DNA of 64,000 nucleotides from Vibrio neptunius (GCA_019339365.1 CP079859.1:2914001-2978000), one strand, 5' to 3'. Counted from the stretch's first letter, positions 8,664-19,047 are shown. Notes: generated by a model from the sequence alone, not told the origin. A program made the numbers and translations.

Positions 8664-9676
8664 TTATTACTTCTTAACTGTCTTAGATATGCGCGTACCG
8701 CGCGATTGTGTTCGCTCAGCGTCTTGGAAAAAACATGCCCGCCATCTCCACTGGCCACAAAGTACAAGTAATTGCTGTTTTCAGGATTGGTAGCTGCAGC
8801 AATGGAGGCCTCACCCGGCATCGCAATCGGTGTTGGCGGTAAGCCAAAAATCACATAGGTATTGTAAGGTGTGGGTGTGCGTAAATCTTTCTTGCGTATG
8901 TTACCATCGTATTTTTCGCCCATACCGTAGATCACTGTTGGGTCGGTCTGAAGACGCATACGCTTGTTAAGACGGTTTACAAACACTCCCGCAACACGTT
9001 CACGCTCAGCACTTACTGCCGTCTCTTTTTCAATGATAGAAGCCAGGATTAATGCATCGTATGGGGTCTTTAACGGCAAATTTTCTTGCCTTTGCCGCCA
9101 GTGCTTATCAAGAATTTGCTGCAACTTTTTTGCAGCTCGCTTGATGATATCAAGATCAGAAGTACCGAGCGTGTAATGATAAGTTTCAGCAAGCAATAAG
9201 CCTTCAAGTTTTGATTCTTCAAGGCCAAGTTGTTGCGCAATCTCTGCTTCGCTGAGCCCAGATGTTTTGTGCTCTAGATAAGGGGCTTGTTCTAATGCTA
9301 ATCGCCATTCCGCGAATGTTGAACCTTCAACAAAGGTAATAGCGAATTGGTGCTCTTTGCCGGTTTTGAACAGCTCTAGCGCTTGTTTGAGGTTAATACC
9401 TGGAGTAAGCAAGTATGTCCCTGCTTTCACTTGTGTGAGTTCTGGGTGAAATCGTCGTACTAGCTTTGACACACCAGCAGCAGCAATCAGTTCATCATCC
9501 GTTAAATCAGCCAGTAAACGGTTGAAACTCATACCCGTCTCAATCGTATAAATCTGTTCTTCTTGCAGCTTTAATGGCTGAGTCACATACTCATCGACTT
9601 GTTTAGTAACATAAATAAATCCTGCACCAGCAATCAGTAATACAAGTGCCAGACATAAGGTGATTCTCTTAATCAC
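8660..9676 (-). CDS. mltG: Endolytic murein transglycosylase MltG
   Basis: A 338-residue inner-membrane protein that cleaves nascent glycan strands and sets their length. One N-terminal membrane anchor (about residues 4-25), a periplasmic LysM-like region, then the YceG domain with the catalytic Glu in [12 protein letters not shown] (near residue 218) and the conserved segment [10 protein letters not shown]. It overlaps pabC by 4 bases upstream and tmk by 4 bases downstream, so translation is coupled through all three. Confidence 0.95.
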   Translation of the reverse strand: MIKRITLCLALVLLIAGAGFIYVTKQVDEYVTQPLKLQEEQIYTIETGMSFNRLLADLTDDELIAAAGVSKLVRRFHPELTQVKAGTYLLTPGINLKQALELFKTGKEHQFAITFVEGSTFAEWRLALEQAPYLEHKTSGLSEAEIAQQLGLEESKLEGLLLAETYHYTLGTSDLDIIKRAAKKLQQILDKHWRQRQENLPLKTPYDALILASIIEKETAVSAERERVAGVFVNRLNKRMRLQTDPTVIYGMGEKYDGNIRKKDLRTPTPYNTYVIFGLPPTPIAMPGEASIAAATNPENSNYLYFVASGDGGHVFSKTLSEHNRAVRAYLRQLRSNK

Positions 9677-10476
9677 GGGTTAACCATCTCCTGAATTTTT
9701 TTTGTTATTGTTCCTATTGAAAAGGTCTGTGTGCCAATGCTTTTTACTGGGGCGACACCAAGAATCGAGTTTGAGATAAAAACTTCTTCTGCTCCGTTTA
9801 GCTCTTCAAGCCTGTAATGACCAATCGATAAAGTAAGTCCACAACTTGATAAGCGTTCAGCAACAACGCGACGCATAACACCTGCAACCCCCGCGTTCGT
9901 CAAATCGGGGGTGTAGATGACTCCTTGTTTGACCCAATACAAATTCGCCATTGTTGTCTCAATTACATAGCCATTCACATCCAGTGCGATTCCATCAAGG
10001 AAACCTTGTTGATCCATTTCAGCTTTGAGCAATACTTGCTCAAGTCGATTATTGTGCTTATGGCCCGCCAACAAAGGGTTTACCCCTAGTCTCTTGCTAC
10101 ATAAACCTAAACCAATTCCATCCATCAACCATTGTTCATAGTGAACCGGATAATTAAAGGCGCCAATAGTAACATTTGGTAAGGTCACTTGAGTAGGGCT
10201 ATATCCACGCCCTCCTTCTCCTCGGCTGATGTGTAACTTCAACCCTGAGCGAGCAGACTCTAGACACATTTTTTCTAACCAATCTTGAACCTCTCTCCAG
10301 TTCGGAGAGGCGATACCTAGTAAGTCGAGGCAAGATTGCATCCGGTCTTGATGTTTATCCCAATGTTGAATGCGACCTTTGACAACCAACATGGTGGTGA
10401 AACAACCGTCCCCATATTGAAATGAGCGATCAGTAAGGGAGATTGAGTCTGTGGTGTGTCCATTTACCAAGTACAT
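9673..10476 (-). CDS. pabC: Aminodeoxychorismate lyase
   Basis: A PLP enzyme of the fold-type IV aminotransferase family that releases pyruvate from 4-amino-4-deoxychorismate to give p-aminobenzoate for folate. I chose the ATG at 10476 (MYLVNGH), which aligns with E. coli MFLINGH. An ATG five codons upstream (10491) is also open. The PLP Lys lies in LLAGHKHNNRLEQ (about residue 141). About 267 aa from this start. No strong ribosome-binding site is visible for either start. A terminator hairpin ends only about 20 bases upstream, so expression depends on readthrough of it or a promoter inside fabF. Confidence 0.9.
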   Translation of the reverse strand: MYLVNGHTTDSISLTDRSFQYGDGCFTTMLVVKGRIQHWDKHQDRMQSCLDLLGIASPNWREVQDWLEKMCLESARSGLKLHISRGEGGRGYSPTQVTLPNVTIGAFNYPVHYEQWLMDGIGLGLCSKRLGVNPLLAGHKHNNRLEQVLLKAEMDQQGFLDGIALDVNGYVIETTMANLYWVKQGVIYTPDLTNAGVAGVMRRVVAERLSSCGLTLSIGHYRLEELNGAEEVFISNSILGVAPVKSIGTQTFSIGTITKKIQEMVNP

Positions 10477-10496
10477 AATTGATATCCACATAAAAG

Positions 10497-10530
10497 AAAA
10501 CGGCTTAATGCCAAAGCATTAAGCCGTTTT
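10497..10530 (-). terminator. Terminator between fabF and pabC
   Basis: Near-perfect stem AAAACGGCTTAATGC / GCATTAAGCCGTTTT around loop CAAA, immediately downstream of fabF and just before the pabC start. It divides the cluster into two transcription blocks. Confidence 0.85.
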
Positions 10531-10553
10531 ATCACAAATTGGGTTGTGACTCT

Positions 10554-11798
10554 TTATATCTTTTTGAAAACCAAAGAACCGTTAGTACCACCAAAACCAA
10601 ACGAGTTACAAATGGCGTACTCTGAATCGATAGGTTGTGCCGTATGCGGTACTAGATCAATATCTTCAAGACCTTCGTCACGATTGTCTAGATTAATCGT
10701 TGGTGGAACCATTTGATCAACCAGTGACATGATAGTCACGATCGCCTCAACAGAGCCTGCCGCACCAAGTAGGTGTCCCGTCATCGACTTAGTTGAAGAA
10801 ACTTTCACTTGCTTAGTGCCTTCTTCACCTAGCGCACGACGGATACCTTTCACTTCAGCCACATCGCCAGCAGGAGTAGACGTGCCATGTGCGTTTACGT
10901 AGCCGACTTGTGTCCCCGTGATACCCGCGTCACGCATGGCAGCTTCCATTGCTAAAGCACCACCTGACCCGTCTTCGCTCGGAGACGTCATGTGATATGC
11001 ATCTCCAGACATACCAAAGCCAACCAGCTCTGCGTAAATCTTGGCACCACGAGCTTTTGCATGCTCATACTCTTCCAATACAATGATGCCCGCGCCATCA
11101 CCTAGAACAAAGCCATCACGATCTTTGTCCCATGGTCGAGAGGCTTTTTGAGGCTCGTCGTTGCGAGTCGACAACGCTTTCGCCGCACCGAAACCTGCCA
11201 TACCCAGCGGCGTCGATGCTTTTTCAGCACCACCAGCAACCATAGCTTCGGCATCACCGTAAGCGATCATGCGAGCGGCATGACCAATGTTGTGCAAACC
11301 CGTGGTACACGCCGTGGAGATAGCGATGTTAGGGCCACGAAGACCACGCATAATAGATAAGTTACCAGCAACCATGTTTACAATGGTTGAGGGCACGAAA
11401 AATGGGCTAACTTTGCGAGGACCTTTTTCAACAAGTGCCGTATGGCCAGCTTCGATAAGATCAAGGCCACCAATGCCTGAACCAATCGCAACACCGACGC
11501 GTGCTGCGTTGTCTTCATTAATTTGCAAGCCAGAGTCGTCTAGAGCCTGCATACCGGCTGCGATGCCGTACTGGATGAATAAATCCATCTTACGAGCATC
11601 TTTCTTGGACATGTACTCTGTACAGTCAAAATCTTTTACTAAGCCTGCAAAGCGAGTGGAAAAGTTTTCAGCATCAAAGTGCTCAATATTAACGATACCA
11701 CTTTGACCGGCTAGCAGGGCTTTCCAGGATGATTCAACGGTGTTGCCGACCGGTGACAACATACCCATGCCAGTGACAACAACACGACGCTTGGACAC
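10554..11798 (-). CDS. fabF: 3-oxoacyl-[ACP] synthase II
   Basis: A 414-residue cytoplasmic condensing enzyme that elongates acyl-ACP with malonyl-ACP, including palmitoleate to vaccenate in response to temperature. The thiolase fold carries Cys in [11 protein letters not shown] (near residue 164), His in [11 protein letters not shown] (near 304), Lys in [12 protein letters not shown] and the second His in the same motif (near 341). Nearly identical in length and sequence to E. coli FabF (413 aa). 85 bases separate it from acpP upstream. Confidence 0.97.
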   Translation of the reverse strand: MSKRRVVVTGMGMLSPVGNTVESSWKALLAGQSGIVNIEHFDAENFSTRFAGLVKDFDCTEYMSKKDARKMDLFIQYGIAAGMQALDDSGLQINEDNAARVGVAIGSGIGGLDLIEAGHTALVEKGPRKVSPFFVPSTIVNMVAGNLSIMRGLRGPNIAISTACTTGLHNIGHAARMIAYGDAEAMVAGGAEKASTPLGMAGFGAAKALSTRNDEPQKASRPWDKDRDGFVLGDGAGIIVLEEYEHAKARGAKIYAELVGFGMSGDAYHMTSPSEDGSGGALAMEAAMRDAGITGTQVGYVNAHGTSTPAGDVAEVKGIRRALGEEGTKQVKVSSTKSMTGHLLGAAGSVEAIVTIMSLVDQMVPPTINLDNRDEGLEDIDLVPHTAQPIDSEYAICNSFGFGGTNGSLVFKKI

Positions 11799-11883
11799 GA
11801 TTTTATTCTCCGGGATTGAAATGTATGAGAGGTAAAGAAGGAATAAAGAACACAGGCGACCGGAAGGCCGCCTGAGAGAGATA

Positions 11884-12117
11884 TTACTGAGCGCTGTTCA
11901 CGTAGTCGATAGCAGCTTGAACAGTAGTGATTTTCTCAGCTTCTTCGTCTGGAATCTCAGTGTCAAATTCTTCTTCTAGAGCCATTACTAGTTCAACAGT
12001 GTCTAGAGAATCAGCACCTAGATCATCAACGAAAGAAGCTTCGTTTTTAACTTCTGCTTCGTCTACACCTAGCTGTTCAACAATGATTTTCTTTACGCGT
12101 TCTTCGATGTTGCTCAT
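11884..12117 (-). CDS. acpP: Acyl carrier protein
   Basis: A 77-residue acidic four-helix protein that carries growing acyl chains on 4'-phosphopantetheine attached to Ser37 in [10 protein letters not shown]. The start is ATG 12117 ([10 protein letters not shown]), preceded by AAGGA. The frame is open further upstream to 12189, but that region holds the promoter, so the longer reading is wrong. It sits between fabG and fabF as in E. coli. High expression is expected from its own strong promoter. Confidence 0.98.
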
Positions 12118-12161
12118 TTTTTCTTTTCCTTTACAGATTTCGCTCAATGCGATGATTCCGT

Positions 12162-12189
12162 AGTTTATTCGAACTATTGAAAGTTGCAA
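12162..12189 (-). promoter_or_regulatory. acpP sigma-70 promoter
   Basis: On the minus strand TTGCAA (12189-12184), a 16-base spacer, then TAAACT (12167-12162). The predicted start near 12155 gives a leader of about 38 nt before the acpP ATG. Confidence 0.65.
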
Positions 12190-12198
12190 GGGGGTCCT

Positions 12199-12215
12199 TG
12201 CTGGTCAAACCACAA
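12199..12215. promoter_or_regulatory. Possible FadR-like site upstream of acpP
   Basis: TGCTGGTCAAACCACAA matches the FadR core TGGTCnGACCA at all but one position (A for G). It lies just upstream of the acpP -35 box, a position suited to activation. FadR activates some fatty-acid synthesis promoters in E. coli. This is a single-mismatch site found by eye, so it stays tentative. Confidence 0.35.
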
Positions 12216-12352
12216 TTTTCGCGATTTTAACCGAAATTCAATACATTTTTGACTTATATCATGCACAAATGTTGCGCATTTTAATGCCAGTTATCACAAA
12301 CTGTAGGCCATTTTTATGACAACGAATAGCCCATTTTGTTCAAACATAGGCA

Positions 12353-13090
12353 TTAAACCATGTACATGCCACCATTAACATGCAAAGTTTCACCAGTAAT
12401 GTACGCAGCTTCCGGAGAAGCTAGGAACGCTACCGCTGATGCAATTTCGCGAGGGTCACCTAGACGACCTGCCGGCACGTTTGCAAGAGTTGCCGCACGT
12501 TGCTCGTCATTTAGCGCCTTAGTCATATCAGTTTCGATAAATCCCGGTGCAACAGTATTAACGGTTACGCCACGAGAAGCTACTTCACGCGCCATGGATT
12601 TAGTGAAACCAATCACGCCAGCTTTCGCTGCTGCATAGTTAGTTTGACCTGCATTGCCCATTGTACCAACAACTGAACCAACATTGATGATACGGCCCGC
12701 ACGTTTCTTCATCATGCCACGAAGTACCGCTTTTGACATTCGGTAGATCGGTGTCAGGTTAGTATTGATGATGTCATTCCACTCATCATCTTTCATACGC
12801 ATAAGTAAGTTATCACGCGTAATACCTGCATTGTTCACCAGAATATCGATTGCGCCAAACTCATCATTAATATTTTTCAGAGTTGCTTCAATGGATTCGA
12901 TATCTGTCACGTTTAGCGCCAGGCCTTTACCATTTTCACCAAGGTATTCACTGATTGCAGCAGCACCATTTTCTGAAGTCGCAGTACCGATAACCGTCGC
13001 GCCACGTTCAACAAGAATTTCAGCGATAGCACGACCAATACCTCGACTTGCGCCAGTAACCAGTGCAATCTTGCCTTCTAGGTTCATCAT
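12353..13090 (-). CDS. fabG: 3-oxoacyl-[ACP] reductase
   Basis: A 245-residue short-chain dehydrogenase that reduces 3-oxoacyl-ACP with NADPH. The Rossmann motif TGASRGIGRAI is near residues 14-24, NNAG near 87, and the catalytic Ser and Tyr-x-x-x-Lys are in INVGSVVGTMGNAGQTNYAA (about 135-155). Two adjacent ATG codons are possible (13090, 13087); E. coli FabG corresponds to the second. AAGGA lies 9 bases upstream. It lies 20 bases after fabD; the 235-base gap to acpP contains the acpP promoter. Confidence 0.97.
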   Translation of the reverse strand: MMNLEGKIALVTGASRGIGRAIAEILVERGATVIGTATSENGAAAISEYLGENGKGLALNVTDIESIEATLKNINDEFGAIDILVNNAGITRDNLLMRMKDDEWNDIINTNLTPIYRMSKAVLRGMMKKRAGRIINVGSVVGTMGNAGQTNYAAAKAGVIGFTKSMAREVASRGVTVNTVAPGFIETDMTKALNDEQRAATLANVPAGRLGDPREIASAVAFLASPEAAYITGETLHVNGGMYMV

Positions 13091-13110
13091 GATTGTTATT
13101 CCTTAAAAGT

Positions 13111-14034
13111 TTACTTAGCGGCTTCTAAAGATGCAGCATCGTTTACTGCAGCGCCACTGAGTGTCTTCACAATACGTTTTGTCAGACCCGTTAGAACTTT
13201 ACCCGGGCCTAATTCAAGAAGTCTTTCTACACCTTGCTCGCTCATTAGCTGTACACTTTCAGTCCAGCGAACTGGGCTGTATAGCTGGCGCACCAGTGCA
13301 TTTTTAATTTTCGCTGGGTCATTTTCAGCAACAACATCAACGTTATTGATAACTGGCAATAGAGGAGTATTGAATTCAATCTCTTCTAGAGCGACAGCCA
13401 GTTTATCGGCTGCTGGCTTCATCAAAGCACAGTGAGAAGGCACTGACACTGGCAGTGGCAGAGCTCGCTTCGCCCCCGCTTCTTTACACAAAGCACCTGC
13501 GCGTTCGACTGCGTCTTTACTACCTGCAATCACAACCTGACCGGGTGAGTTGTAATTTACTGGTGATACCACTTCACCTTGAGCCGCTTCTTCACACGCT
13601 TTAGCAATAGACTCATCATCTAGACCGATGATCGCGAACATAGCCCCAGTGCCTGCTGGCACTGCTTCTTGCATGAGTTGACCACGCAGCTCAACCAGCT
13701 TGATTGCTTCTTTAAAGTCAATCACACCAGCACATACTAATGCCGAATATTCACCTAGGCTATGGCCCGCTAGGTTCGCTGGCTGCTCTAGGCCAAGCTC
13801 TTGCCAAACACGCCAGATAGCAACCGAGGATGCTAACAGTGCTGGTTGAGTACGAAAAGTTTGGTTGAGATCTTCAGCTGGGCCATTTTGAACCAACGCC
13901 CATAGGTCGTAACCTAACGCCTCAGATGCTTCCGAAAAAGTGTTTTTTACTACTTCATACTGTTCGCCAAGTTCAGCAAGCATACCGACTGCTTGTGAGC
14001 CCTGACCTGGAAATACGATAGCAAAATTGCTCAT
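13111..14034 (-). CDS. fabD: Malonyl-CoA:ACP transacylase
   Basis: A 307-residue cytoplasmic enzyme loading malonate from CoA onto ACP. The nucleophile is in the GHSLGEYSAL motif (Ser near residue 92), with the conserved N-terminal FPGQGSQ, the Arg in ELRGQLMQEAV (near 117) and His in VPSHCALM (near 201). It lies between fabH and fabG, 20 bases ahead of fabG. Length equals the E. coli enzyme. Confidence 0.97.
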   Translation of the reverse strand: MSNFAIVFPGQGSQAVGMLAELGEQYEVVKNTFSEASEALGYDLWALVQNGPAEDLNQTFRTQPALLASSVAIWRVWQELGLEQPANLAGHSLGEYSALVCAGVIDFKEAIKLVELRGQLMQEAVPAGTGAMFAIIGLDDESIAKACEEAAQGEVVSPVNYNSPGQVVIAGSKDAVERAGALCKEAGAKRALPLPVSVPSHCALMKPAADKLAVALEEIEFNTPLLPVINNVDVVAENDPAKIKNALVRQLYSPVRWTESVQLMSEQGVERLLELGPGKVLTGLTKRIVKTLSGAAVNDAASLEAAK

Positions 14035-14112
14035 TTTCTTTTCCTTTAAAACAAAGTAACAAAGATTAAGATGCCTAATAAAGGCATCTTAATCTTTTAA
14101 ATTTGGTTGGGA

Positions 14113-15063
14113 TTAGAACTTAACCAGCGCTGAGCCCCAGGTAAAGCCGCCACCAAATGCTTCTAATAGAAGCGTCTGCCCGCGTTTAATTCGCCCGTCA
14201 CGAACAGCCTCATCAAGTGCCGTTGGTACAGTAGCTGCAGACGTATTGCCATGCCTGTCCAATGTGATGACCACTTGATCAAGCGACATAGATAGTTTCT
14301 TTGCTGTTGCAGAAATAATGCGATAGTTCGCTTGGTGAGGCACTAGCCAGTCTAGTTCAGACTTATGCATATCGTTGGCAGCCAGCGTATCTTTAACGAG
14401 TTTTGATAACTGCGTCACAGCGACTTTAAACACTTCATTGCCTGCCATGTGTAACCACTTGTCAGCATCTTTTCCACGTTCGGGAACCTCAAGGCTTAGC
14501 AACTCACCAAAACGGCCGTCCGAGTAGATATGCGTTGAAAGAATCCCAGGCTCTTCACTTGCGCCAACCACAACAGCACCCGCACCATCACCAAACAAAA
14601 TGATGGTTGAGCGATCGGTTGGATCGCAGGTTTTGGACAAAGTGTCTGAACCGATCACGAGCACATTTTTACACATGCCTGTTTTAATATGCTGGTCTGC
14701 CACTGAAAGCGCATAGACAAAACCTGAACATGCGGCGGCAATATCAAATGCAGGACACCCTTTAATATCTAATTTAGCTTGCACTTGACAAGCAGAAGAG
14801 GGAAAAGTGTGGCTACTGCTGGTGGTCGCAACGATGATCAGGTCAATATCATTCTTATCGATGCCCGCCATTTCAATGGCGTTTTCTGCCGCGATATACC
14901 CCATATCTGCAACCGTTTCATTCTCAGCTGCAATACGACGTTCTTTAATACCAGTACGAGTAACAATCCACTCATCGCTTGTATCTACCATTTTCTCCAA
15001 GTCTGCGTTTGAACGCACCTGAGATGGCAGGTAGCTGCCAGTACCTAAAATTTTGCTATACAT
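14113..15063 (-). CDS. fabH: 3-oxoacyl-[ACP] synthase III
   Basis: A 316-residue condensing enzyme that starts fatty-acid synthesis by joining acetyl-CoA to malonyl-ACP. Catalytic Cys in [13 protein letters not shown] (near residue 112), His in VPHQANYRI (near 243) and Asn in RHGNTSAA (near 273). It starts 5 bases after the plsX stop, so the two are transcribed together. E. coli FabH is 317 aa. Confidence 0.97.
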   Translation of the reverse strand: MYSKILGTGSYLPSQVRSNADLEKMVDTSDEWIVTRTGIKERRIAAENETVADMGYIAAENAIEMAGIDKNDIDLIIVATTSSSHTFPSSACQVQAKLDIKGCPAFDIAAACSGFVYALSVADQHIKTGMCKNVLVIGSDTLSKTCDPTDRSTIILFGDGAGAVVVGASEEPGILSTHIYSDGRFGELLSLEVPERGKDADKWLHMAGNEVFKVAVTQLSKLVKDTLAANDMHKSELDWLVPHQANYRIISATAKKLSMSLDQVVITLDRHGNTSAATVPTALDEAVRDGRIKRGQTLLLEAFGGGFTWGSALVKF

Positions 15064-15068
15064 GAAGA

Positions 15069-16094
15069 CTAATAATGCCTCTCGAGTAAAACCGCTTCCA
15101 AACGATCGCTAATACGGCTTGGTACTTGTCGTTTGACCTCGTGTAACGCTTCTCCAATGGCGTTGATGACAGCGTCTACGTCAGCACTTCCGTGGCTTTT
15201 TATGACAATGCCGCGCAATCCTAGCAAACTTGCGCCGTTATACTGGTCGGGGTTCAATGTTTTCAGCTCATTAAATAGACCAGAAAACAATTTTCTTGCA
15301 ATCCAGCCTTTTACAGATGAAGCCATCATGCTCGCTTTCAACTTTTCAATAAATAGCTGGGCGGTACCCTCACATGCTTTGAGGCAAACATTACCAACAA
15401 AGCCGTCACATACCACCACATCCGCCGCATCGTGGAGTAACTGATTACCTTCAATATAGCCGACAAAATTCACGGACTGCGTCTGAGACAACATTTCAGC
15501 ACAACGTTTAACCAAATCGTTACCCTTAATTTCCTCGGCACCGATATTGAGAATCGCCACCCGCGGCGGCCTATCCAAGTATTGCTCGGTCAATGCACTT
15601 CCCATCACAGCGAACTGGAACAATGAATCAGCGTCACTAGAAACGTTTGCTCCAAGATCAAGCATCCAAGTTCTGCCACCGGAAGCGGTGGGTAAAGCAG
15701 AGATTAATGCTGGGCGTTCAACTCCTGGTAACAACTTCAGTCGAAAACGTGATAAAGCCATGAGTGCCCCCGTGTTTCCGCCACTGACACATGCATCAGC
15801 ACTGTCTTGCGCAACCGCATCAATAGCCATTCCCATCGAGGTGCCACTACTGTTTCGAAGTGCGAGAGAAGGTTTTTCTGAATCTGAGATAACTCGGTCA
15901 CTATGTTGAATACTCAAGCGAGCATCAGATTGATAACCAAGAGACGATAATTGAGTTGTGATCGCGGTCTGATCACCTGTGAGGATCACTTTCAGCTCTG
16001 GGAAATGCGACAGTGCCTGCACGGCGGCAGGCACTGTGACGCGAGGACCGAAATCCCCGCCCATTGCATCAAGTGCAACGGTTATATTAGGCAA
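15069..16094 (-). CDS. plsX: Phosphate acyltransferase PlsX
   Basis: A 341-residue peripheral membrane enzyme that converts acyl-ACP to acyl-phosphate for phosphatidic acid synthesis. The N-terminal DAMGGDFGP and the [15 protein letters not shown] segment are typical of the family. It follows rpmF by 9 bases and precedes fabH by 5, which matches the rpmF-plsX-fabH operon of E. coli and couples phospholipid synthesis to ribosome supply. Confidence 0.96.
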   Translation of the reverse strand: MPNITVALDAMGGDFGPRVTVPAAVQALSHFPELKVILTGDQTAITTQLSSLGYQSDARLSIQHSDRVISDSEKPSLALRNSSGTSMGMAIDAVAQDSADACVSGGNTGALMALSRFRLKLLPGVERPALISALPTASGGRTWMLDLGANVSSDADSLFQFAVMGSALTEQYLDRPPRVAILNIGAEEIKGNDLVKRCAEMLSQTQSVNFVGYIEGNQLLHDAADVVVCDGFVGNVCLKACEGTAQLFIEKLKASMMASSVKGWIARKLFSGLFNELKTLNPDQYNGASLLGLRGIVIKSHGSADVDAVINAIGEALHEVKRQVPSRISDRLEAVLLERHY

Positions 16095-16103
16095 AGGTCA
16101 ACC

Positions 16104-16274
16104 TTACTTGTTGATAACCTTTTTACCACGGTAGTAACCTTCAGCAGTTACGTTGTGGCGCAGGTGAGTTTCACCTGAAGTTGCGTCTACAGATAGTGCA
16201 GCTGTAGATAGGGCATCGTGTGAACGACGCATGCCACGCTTTGAACGTGATTTCTTGCTCTTTTGTACGGCCAT
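16104..16274 (-). CDS. rpmF: 50S ribosomal protein L32
   Basis: A 56-residue basic protein ([20 protein letters not shown]...) that translates cleanly from ATG 16274 to TAA 16104. The N-terminal Lys/Arg/Ser run and the [17 protein letters not shown] ending are diagnostic of L32. It sits between yceD (31 bases upstream) and plsX (9 bases downstream), the standard position. AGGAGTAGGGT upstream supplies the ribosome-binding site. Confidence 0.97.
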   Translation of the reverse strand: MAVQKSKKSRSKRGMRRSHDALSTAALSVDATSGETHLRHNVTAEGYYRGKKVINK

Positions 16275-16305
16275 TGACCCTACTCCTATGTTAATTCTTA
16301 AAGAA

Positions 16306-16830
16306 TTACTTCTTTAAGTTTTTTAAAACATCGAATGGATTCGGCTTATCTTCCACAATTTCTTCTGGAATTTCACCAAATACCAAATTGTCTGATTTAA
16401 CGCTACAATCCGCTTCTTCGTGCTTTGCGATTTGAGGCAAGTTTAGAATGAACTCGTCTTCAACTAACTCTATTAGGTCGATTTCACCGTACTCGTTTAG
16501 ATCTACCAAATCGTACTCTTCCGGTGCTTCCTCTTCAGTCTTCTCACCTTTGTAAGGTGTATAAGTGAATTGGACATCGCACTCATGTGCGAAAACCTCA
16601 TTACAGCGTTGACACTCTAAATCAACTTCGATGTTAGCTTTACCAGAGATAACAACGAGTCGCTGTTCATCTAACTCAAATGACAGTGACACTTGAGCGT
16701 CGCGTTTAACGCCTTCAACTGATTCGAACAAACGCTTAAAAAGGCTAACCTGAATGATACCATCATAATCAAGTCGCTTCTGAGCAGCGCGTGCCGGATC
16801 AACCGTTCGCGGTATTTTTACCTTTTGCAT
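16306..16830 (-). CDS. yceD: 23S rRNA accumulation protein YceD (DUF177)
   Basis: A 174-residue acidic protein of the DUF177 family, needed in bacteria and plants for normal 23S rRNA levels. It begins [20 protein letters not shown] as in E. coli YceD and has the conserved Cys pair in [10 protein letters not shown] (near residues 75-78) and the end [12 protein letters not shown]. It is the first gene of the rpmF-fab cluster. A strong promoter ends only 9 bases before its ATG, so the mRNA would be leaderless or nearly so. Confidence 0.95.
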   Translation of the reverse strand: MQKVKIPRTVDPARAAQKRLDYDGIIQVSLFKRLFESVEGVKRDAQVSLSFELDEQRLVVISGKANIEVDLECQRCNEVFAHECDVQFTYTPYKGEKTEEEAPEEYDLVDLNEYGEIDLIELVEDEFILNLPQIAKHEEADCSVKSDNLVFGEIPEEIVEDKPNPFDVLKNLKK

Positions 16831-16839
16831 AGGGCGCGA

Positions 16840-16868
16840 ATTCTATCTTCCAATTCGTTTTTAGTCAA
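16840..16868 (-). promoter_or_regulatory. Near-consensus promoter abutting the yceD start
   Basis: On the minus strand TTGACT (16868-16863), 17-base spacer, TAGAAT (16845-16840). Only 9 bases (TCGCGCCCT) separate the -10 box from the yceD ATG, leaving a 5' leader of about 0-5 nt and no room for a Shine-Dalgarno sequence. Confidence 0.75.
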
Positions 16869-16978
16869 AGAAAAAGGACAAAAAGTTGTAGTTTTTTTCC
16901 TTATCATCAGAAGAGCTAGGACTCGCATCGCAATATCTATTAAGCTGGTGCTAACTCCCTGAAAGATTGTAATAGAAA

Positions 16979-17560
16979 ATGACGCAATACCAACTAGTTT
17001 TAGCCTCTACATCGCCATATCGTAAACAACTGCTCAATAAACTATCAGTCCCTTTTGAAACCGCCTCACCTGATTGTGACGAAACACCTTTTTCTAACGA
17101 GCGACCTGAGGATCTAGTGAAACGTCTTGCGAAGGAAAAAGCACAATCATGCGCAACAAGCCAACCGAGTCTTGTTATTGGCAGCGACCAAGTGTGTGTG
17201 ATTGATGGAAAAATCATTGGCAAACCTCTGAATCGAGAAAACGCTATCCAACAATTAAGCCGCCAAAGCGGTAAGGCCATCCAGTTTTATACCGGGCTTG
17301 CGCTTCACAACACCGAAACGAATATCACAGATGTCAAACTGGATACGTTCACGGTTCATTTCCGTCAGCTAACCCAACAACAGATCAATCGCTATGTAGA
17401 GAAAGAAGAGCCGTATTACTGCGCTGGCAGTTTTAAAAGTGAGGGGCTGGGTATCGCACTATTTGAAAAGTTGGAAGGGAAAGACCCGAATACTTTGGTT
17501 GGGCTACCACTGATTGACTTGATTGATATGCTTGAAACGCAAGGTTTTGAGGTACTTTAG
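16979..17560 (+). CDS. yceF: Maf-type nucleotide pyrophosphatase (YceF)
   Basis: A 193-residue Maf-fold enzyme that hydrolyses nucleoside triphosphates to monophosphates. The YceF subgroup favours 7-methyl-GTP and is thought to clean modified nucleotides. The N-terminal motif ASTSPYRKQLL (about 9-19), IGSDQV with the catalytic Asp (about 68-73) and KPLNRENAIQQL are family hallmarks. It is divergent from yceD across a 148-base shared promoter region, as in E. coli. Confidence 0.94.
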   Translation: MTQYQLVLASTSPYRKQLLNKLSVPFETASPDCDETPFSNERPEDLVKRLAKEKAQSCATSQPSLVIGSDQVCVIDGKIIGKPLNRENAIQQLSRQSGKAIQFYTGLALHNTETNITDVKLDTFTVHFRQLTQQQINRYVEKEEPYYCAGSFKSEGLGIALFEKLEGKDPNTLVGLPLIDLIDMLETQGFEVL

Positions 17561-17903
<343 letters not shown>

Positions 17904-18848
17904 TTAAAGCTTACGTAGCCCAGCCAACGCTTTCTCTAGCTTAGGCTCCATTGGCGCACTCACATCCATCCAGTCGTCATTAGATGGATGTTTGAATTTA
18001 ATATTAGCAGCATGAAGAAACAGCCGGTCTAACCCAACTTTTCCTGTGTAAGCATCAAAGCGTCGATCACCATAACGGTCGTCCCAAGCAATGGGATGGC
18101 CAGTATACTGAGTATGGACACGGATTTGATGTGTACGTCCTGTTATTGGACTGGCCTGAATCAAGGTAGCCTCAGCAAACTTTTCAATAATCTTAAAACG
18201 TGTCTCAGAAGGCTTACCCTGAGAGTTGACACGGACGATGCTGTTCACTTCATTTTTCAAGAGTGGGGCATTGACTACCTTGCAACCGCTCTTCCATTGC
18301 CCCATCACCAAGGCATAATAATATTTCTGTACCGTTTTCTCACGAAACTGAGCTTGCAAATGACGCAGTGCAGAGCGCTTTTTTGCAACCAAAAGAATGC
18401 CTGAAGTATCTCTATCGATACGATGCACTAGCTCAAGAAAACGAGCTTGTGGCCTTAGTGCACGTAATGCTTCAATCGCACCAAACTTGAGCCCGCTACC
18501 TCCGTGAACTGCCGTGCCCGAAGGTTTATTGAGGATAAGCATATGTTCATCTTCATGGATGATCATATGTTCTAGCTCAGCGACTTTATTCAATTTGGTA
18601 CTCGGTGCGACTTCGTCTTGCTTCTCTTCAATCGTGACTGGAGGAATTCTGACCAAATCCCCCGTCTTCAATTTATATTCAGCTTTAATTCGTTTTTTGT
18701 TTACGCGAACTTCTCCCTTGCGCAAGATCCGATAAACCATGCTTTTAGGGATAGTTTTAAGTTGGTTACGTAAGAAGTTATCGATACGCTGACCAGCCAT
18801 ATCTTCGTCGATATCGACAAATTGGACTTTAGTTCTAATTTCACTCAT
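17904..18848 (-). CDS. rluC: 23S rRNA pseudouridine synthase C
   Basis: A 314-residue enzyme that makes pseudouridine at 955, 2504 and 2580 of 23S rRNA (E. coli numbering). An N-terminal S4 RNA-binding domain (about residues 17-75) precedes the RsuA/RluD catalytic domain with the Asp in ELVHRIDRDTSGILLV (near residue 144). Length agrees with E. coli RluC (319 aa). It is divergent from rne across a long gap, as in E. coli. Confidence 0.96.
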   Translation of the reverse strand: MSEIRTKVQFVDIDEDMAGQRIDNFLRNQLKTIPKSMVYRILRKGEVRVNKKRIKAEYKLKTGDLVRIPPVTIEEKQDEVAPSTKLNKVAELEHMIIHEDEHMLILNKPSGTAVHGGSGLKFGAIEALRALRPQARFLELVHRIDRDTSGILLVAKKRSALRHLQAQFREKTVQKYYYALVMGQWKSGCKVVNAPLLKNEVNSIVRVNSQGKPSETRFKIIEKFAEATLIQASPITGRTHQIRVHTQYTGHPIAWDDRYGDRRFDAYTGKVGLDRLFLHAANIKFKHPSNDDWMDVSAPMEPKLEKALAGLRKL

Positions 18849-19047
18849 TTCGATATTCTACCATTCTAGTTCACATTTTCTAGGTGACGATTTGGTAAAT
18901 CTCTTTCTAAGAATGAGTTTCTGTTACGCTACGAATAAAAATTCACCAATATATTTACAATCCTCAAAAATCATCAAACAAATCTTTTAAATACAGCGCT
19001 TTACAAAAATAAAAAATGGGTTTTTTAGCGTTTTATAATAAAGCAGA

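Noticed and set aside
11148..11706. Long open frames antisense to fabF
   Set aside because: They are composition shadows of a strongly conserved gene: no ribosome-binding site and no protein-like features.
12118..12189. N-terminal extension of acpP
   Set aside because: The extra 24 codons overlap the acpP promoter, and the family start [10 protein letters not shown] has its own ribosome-binding site.
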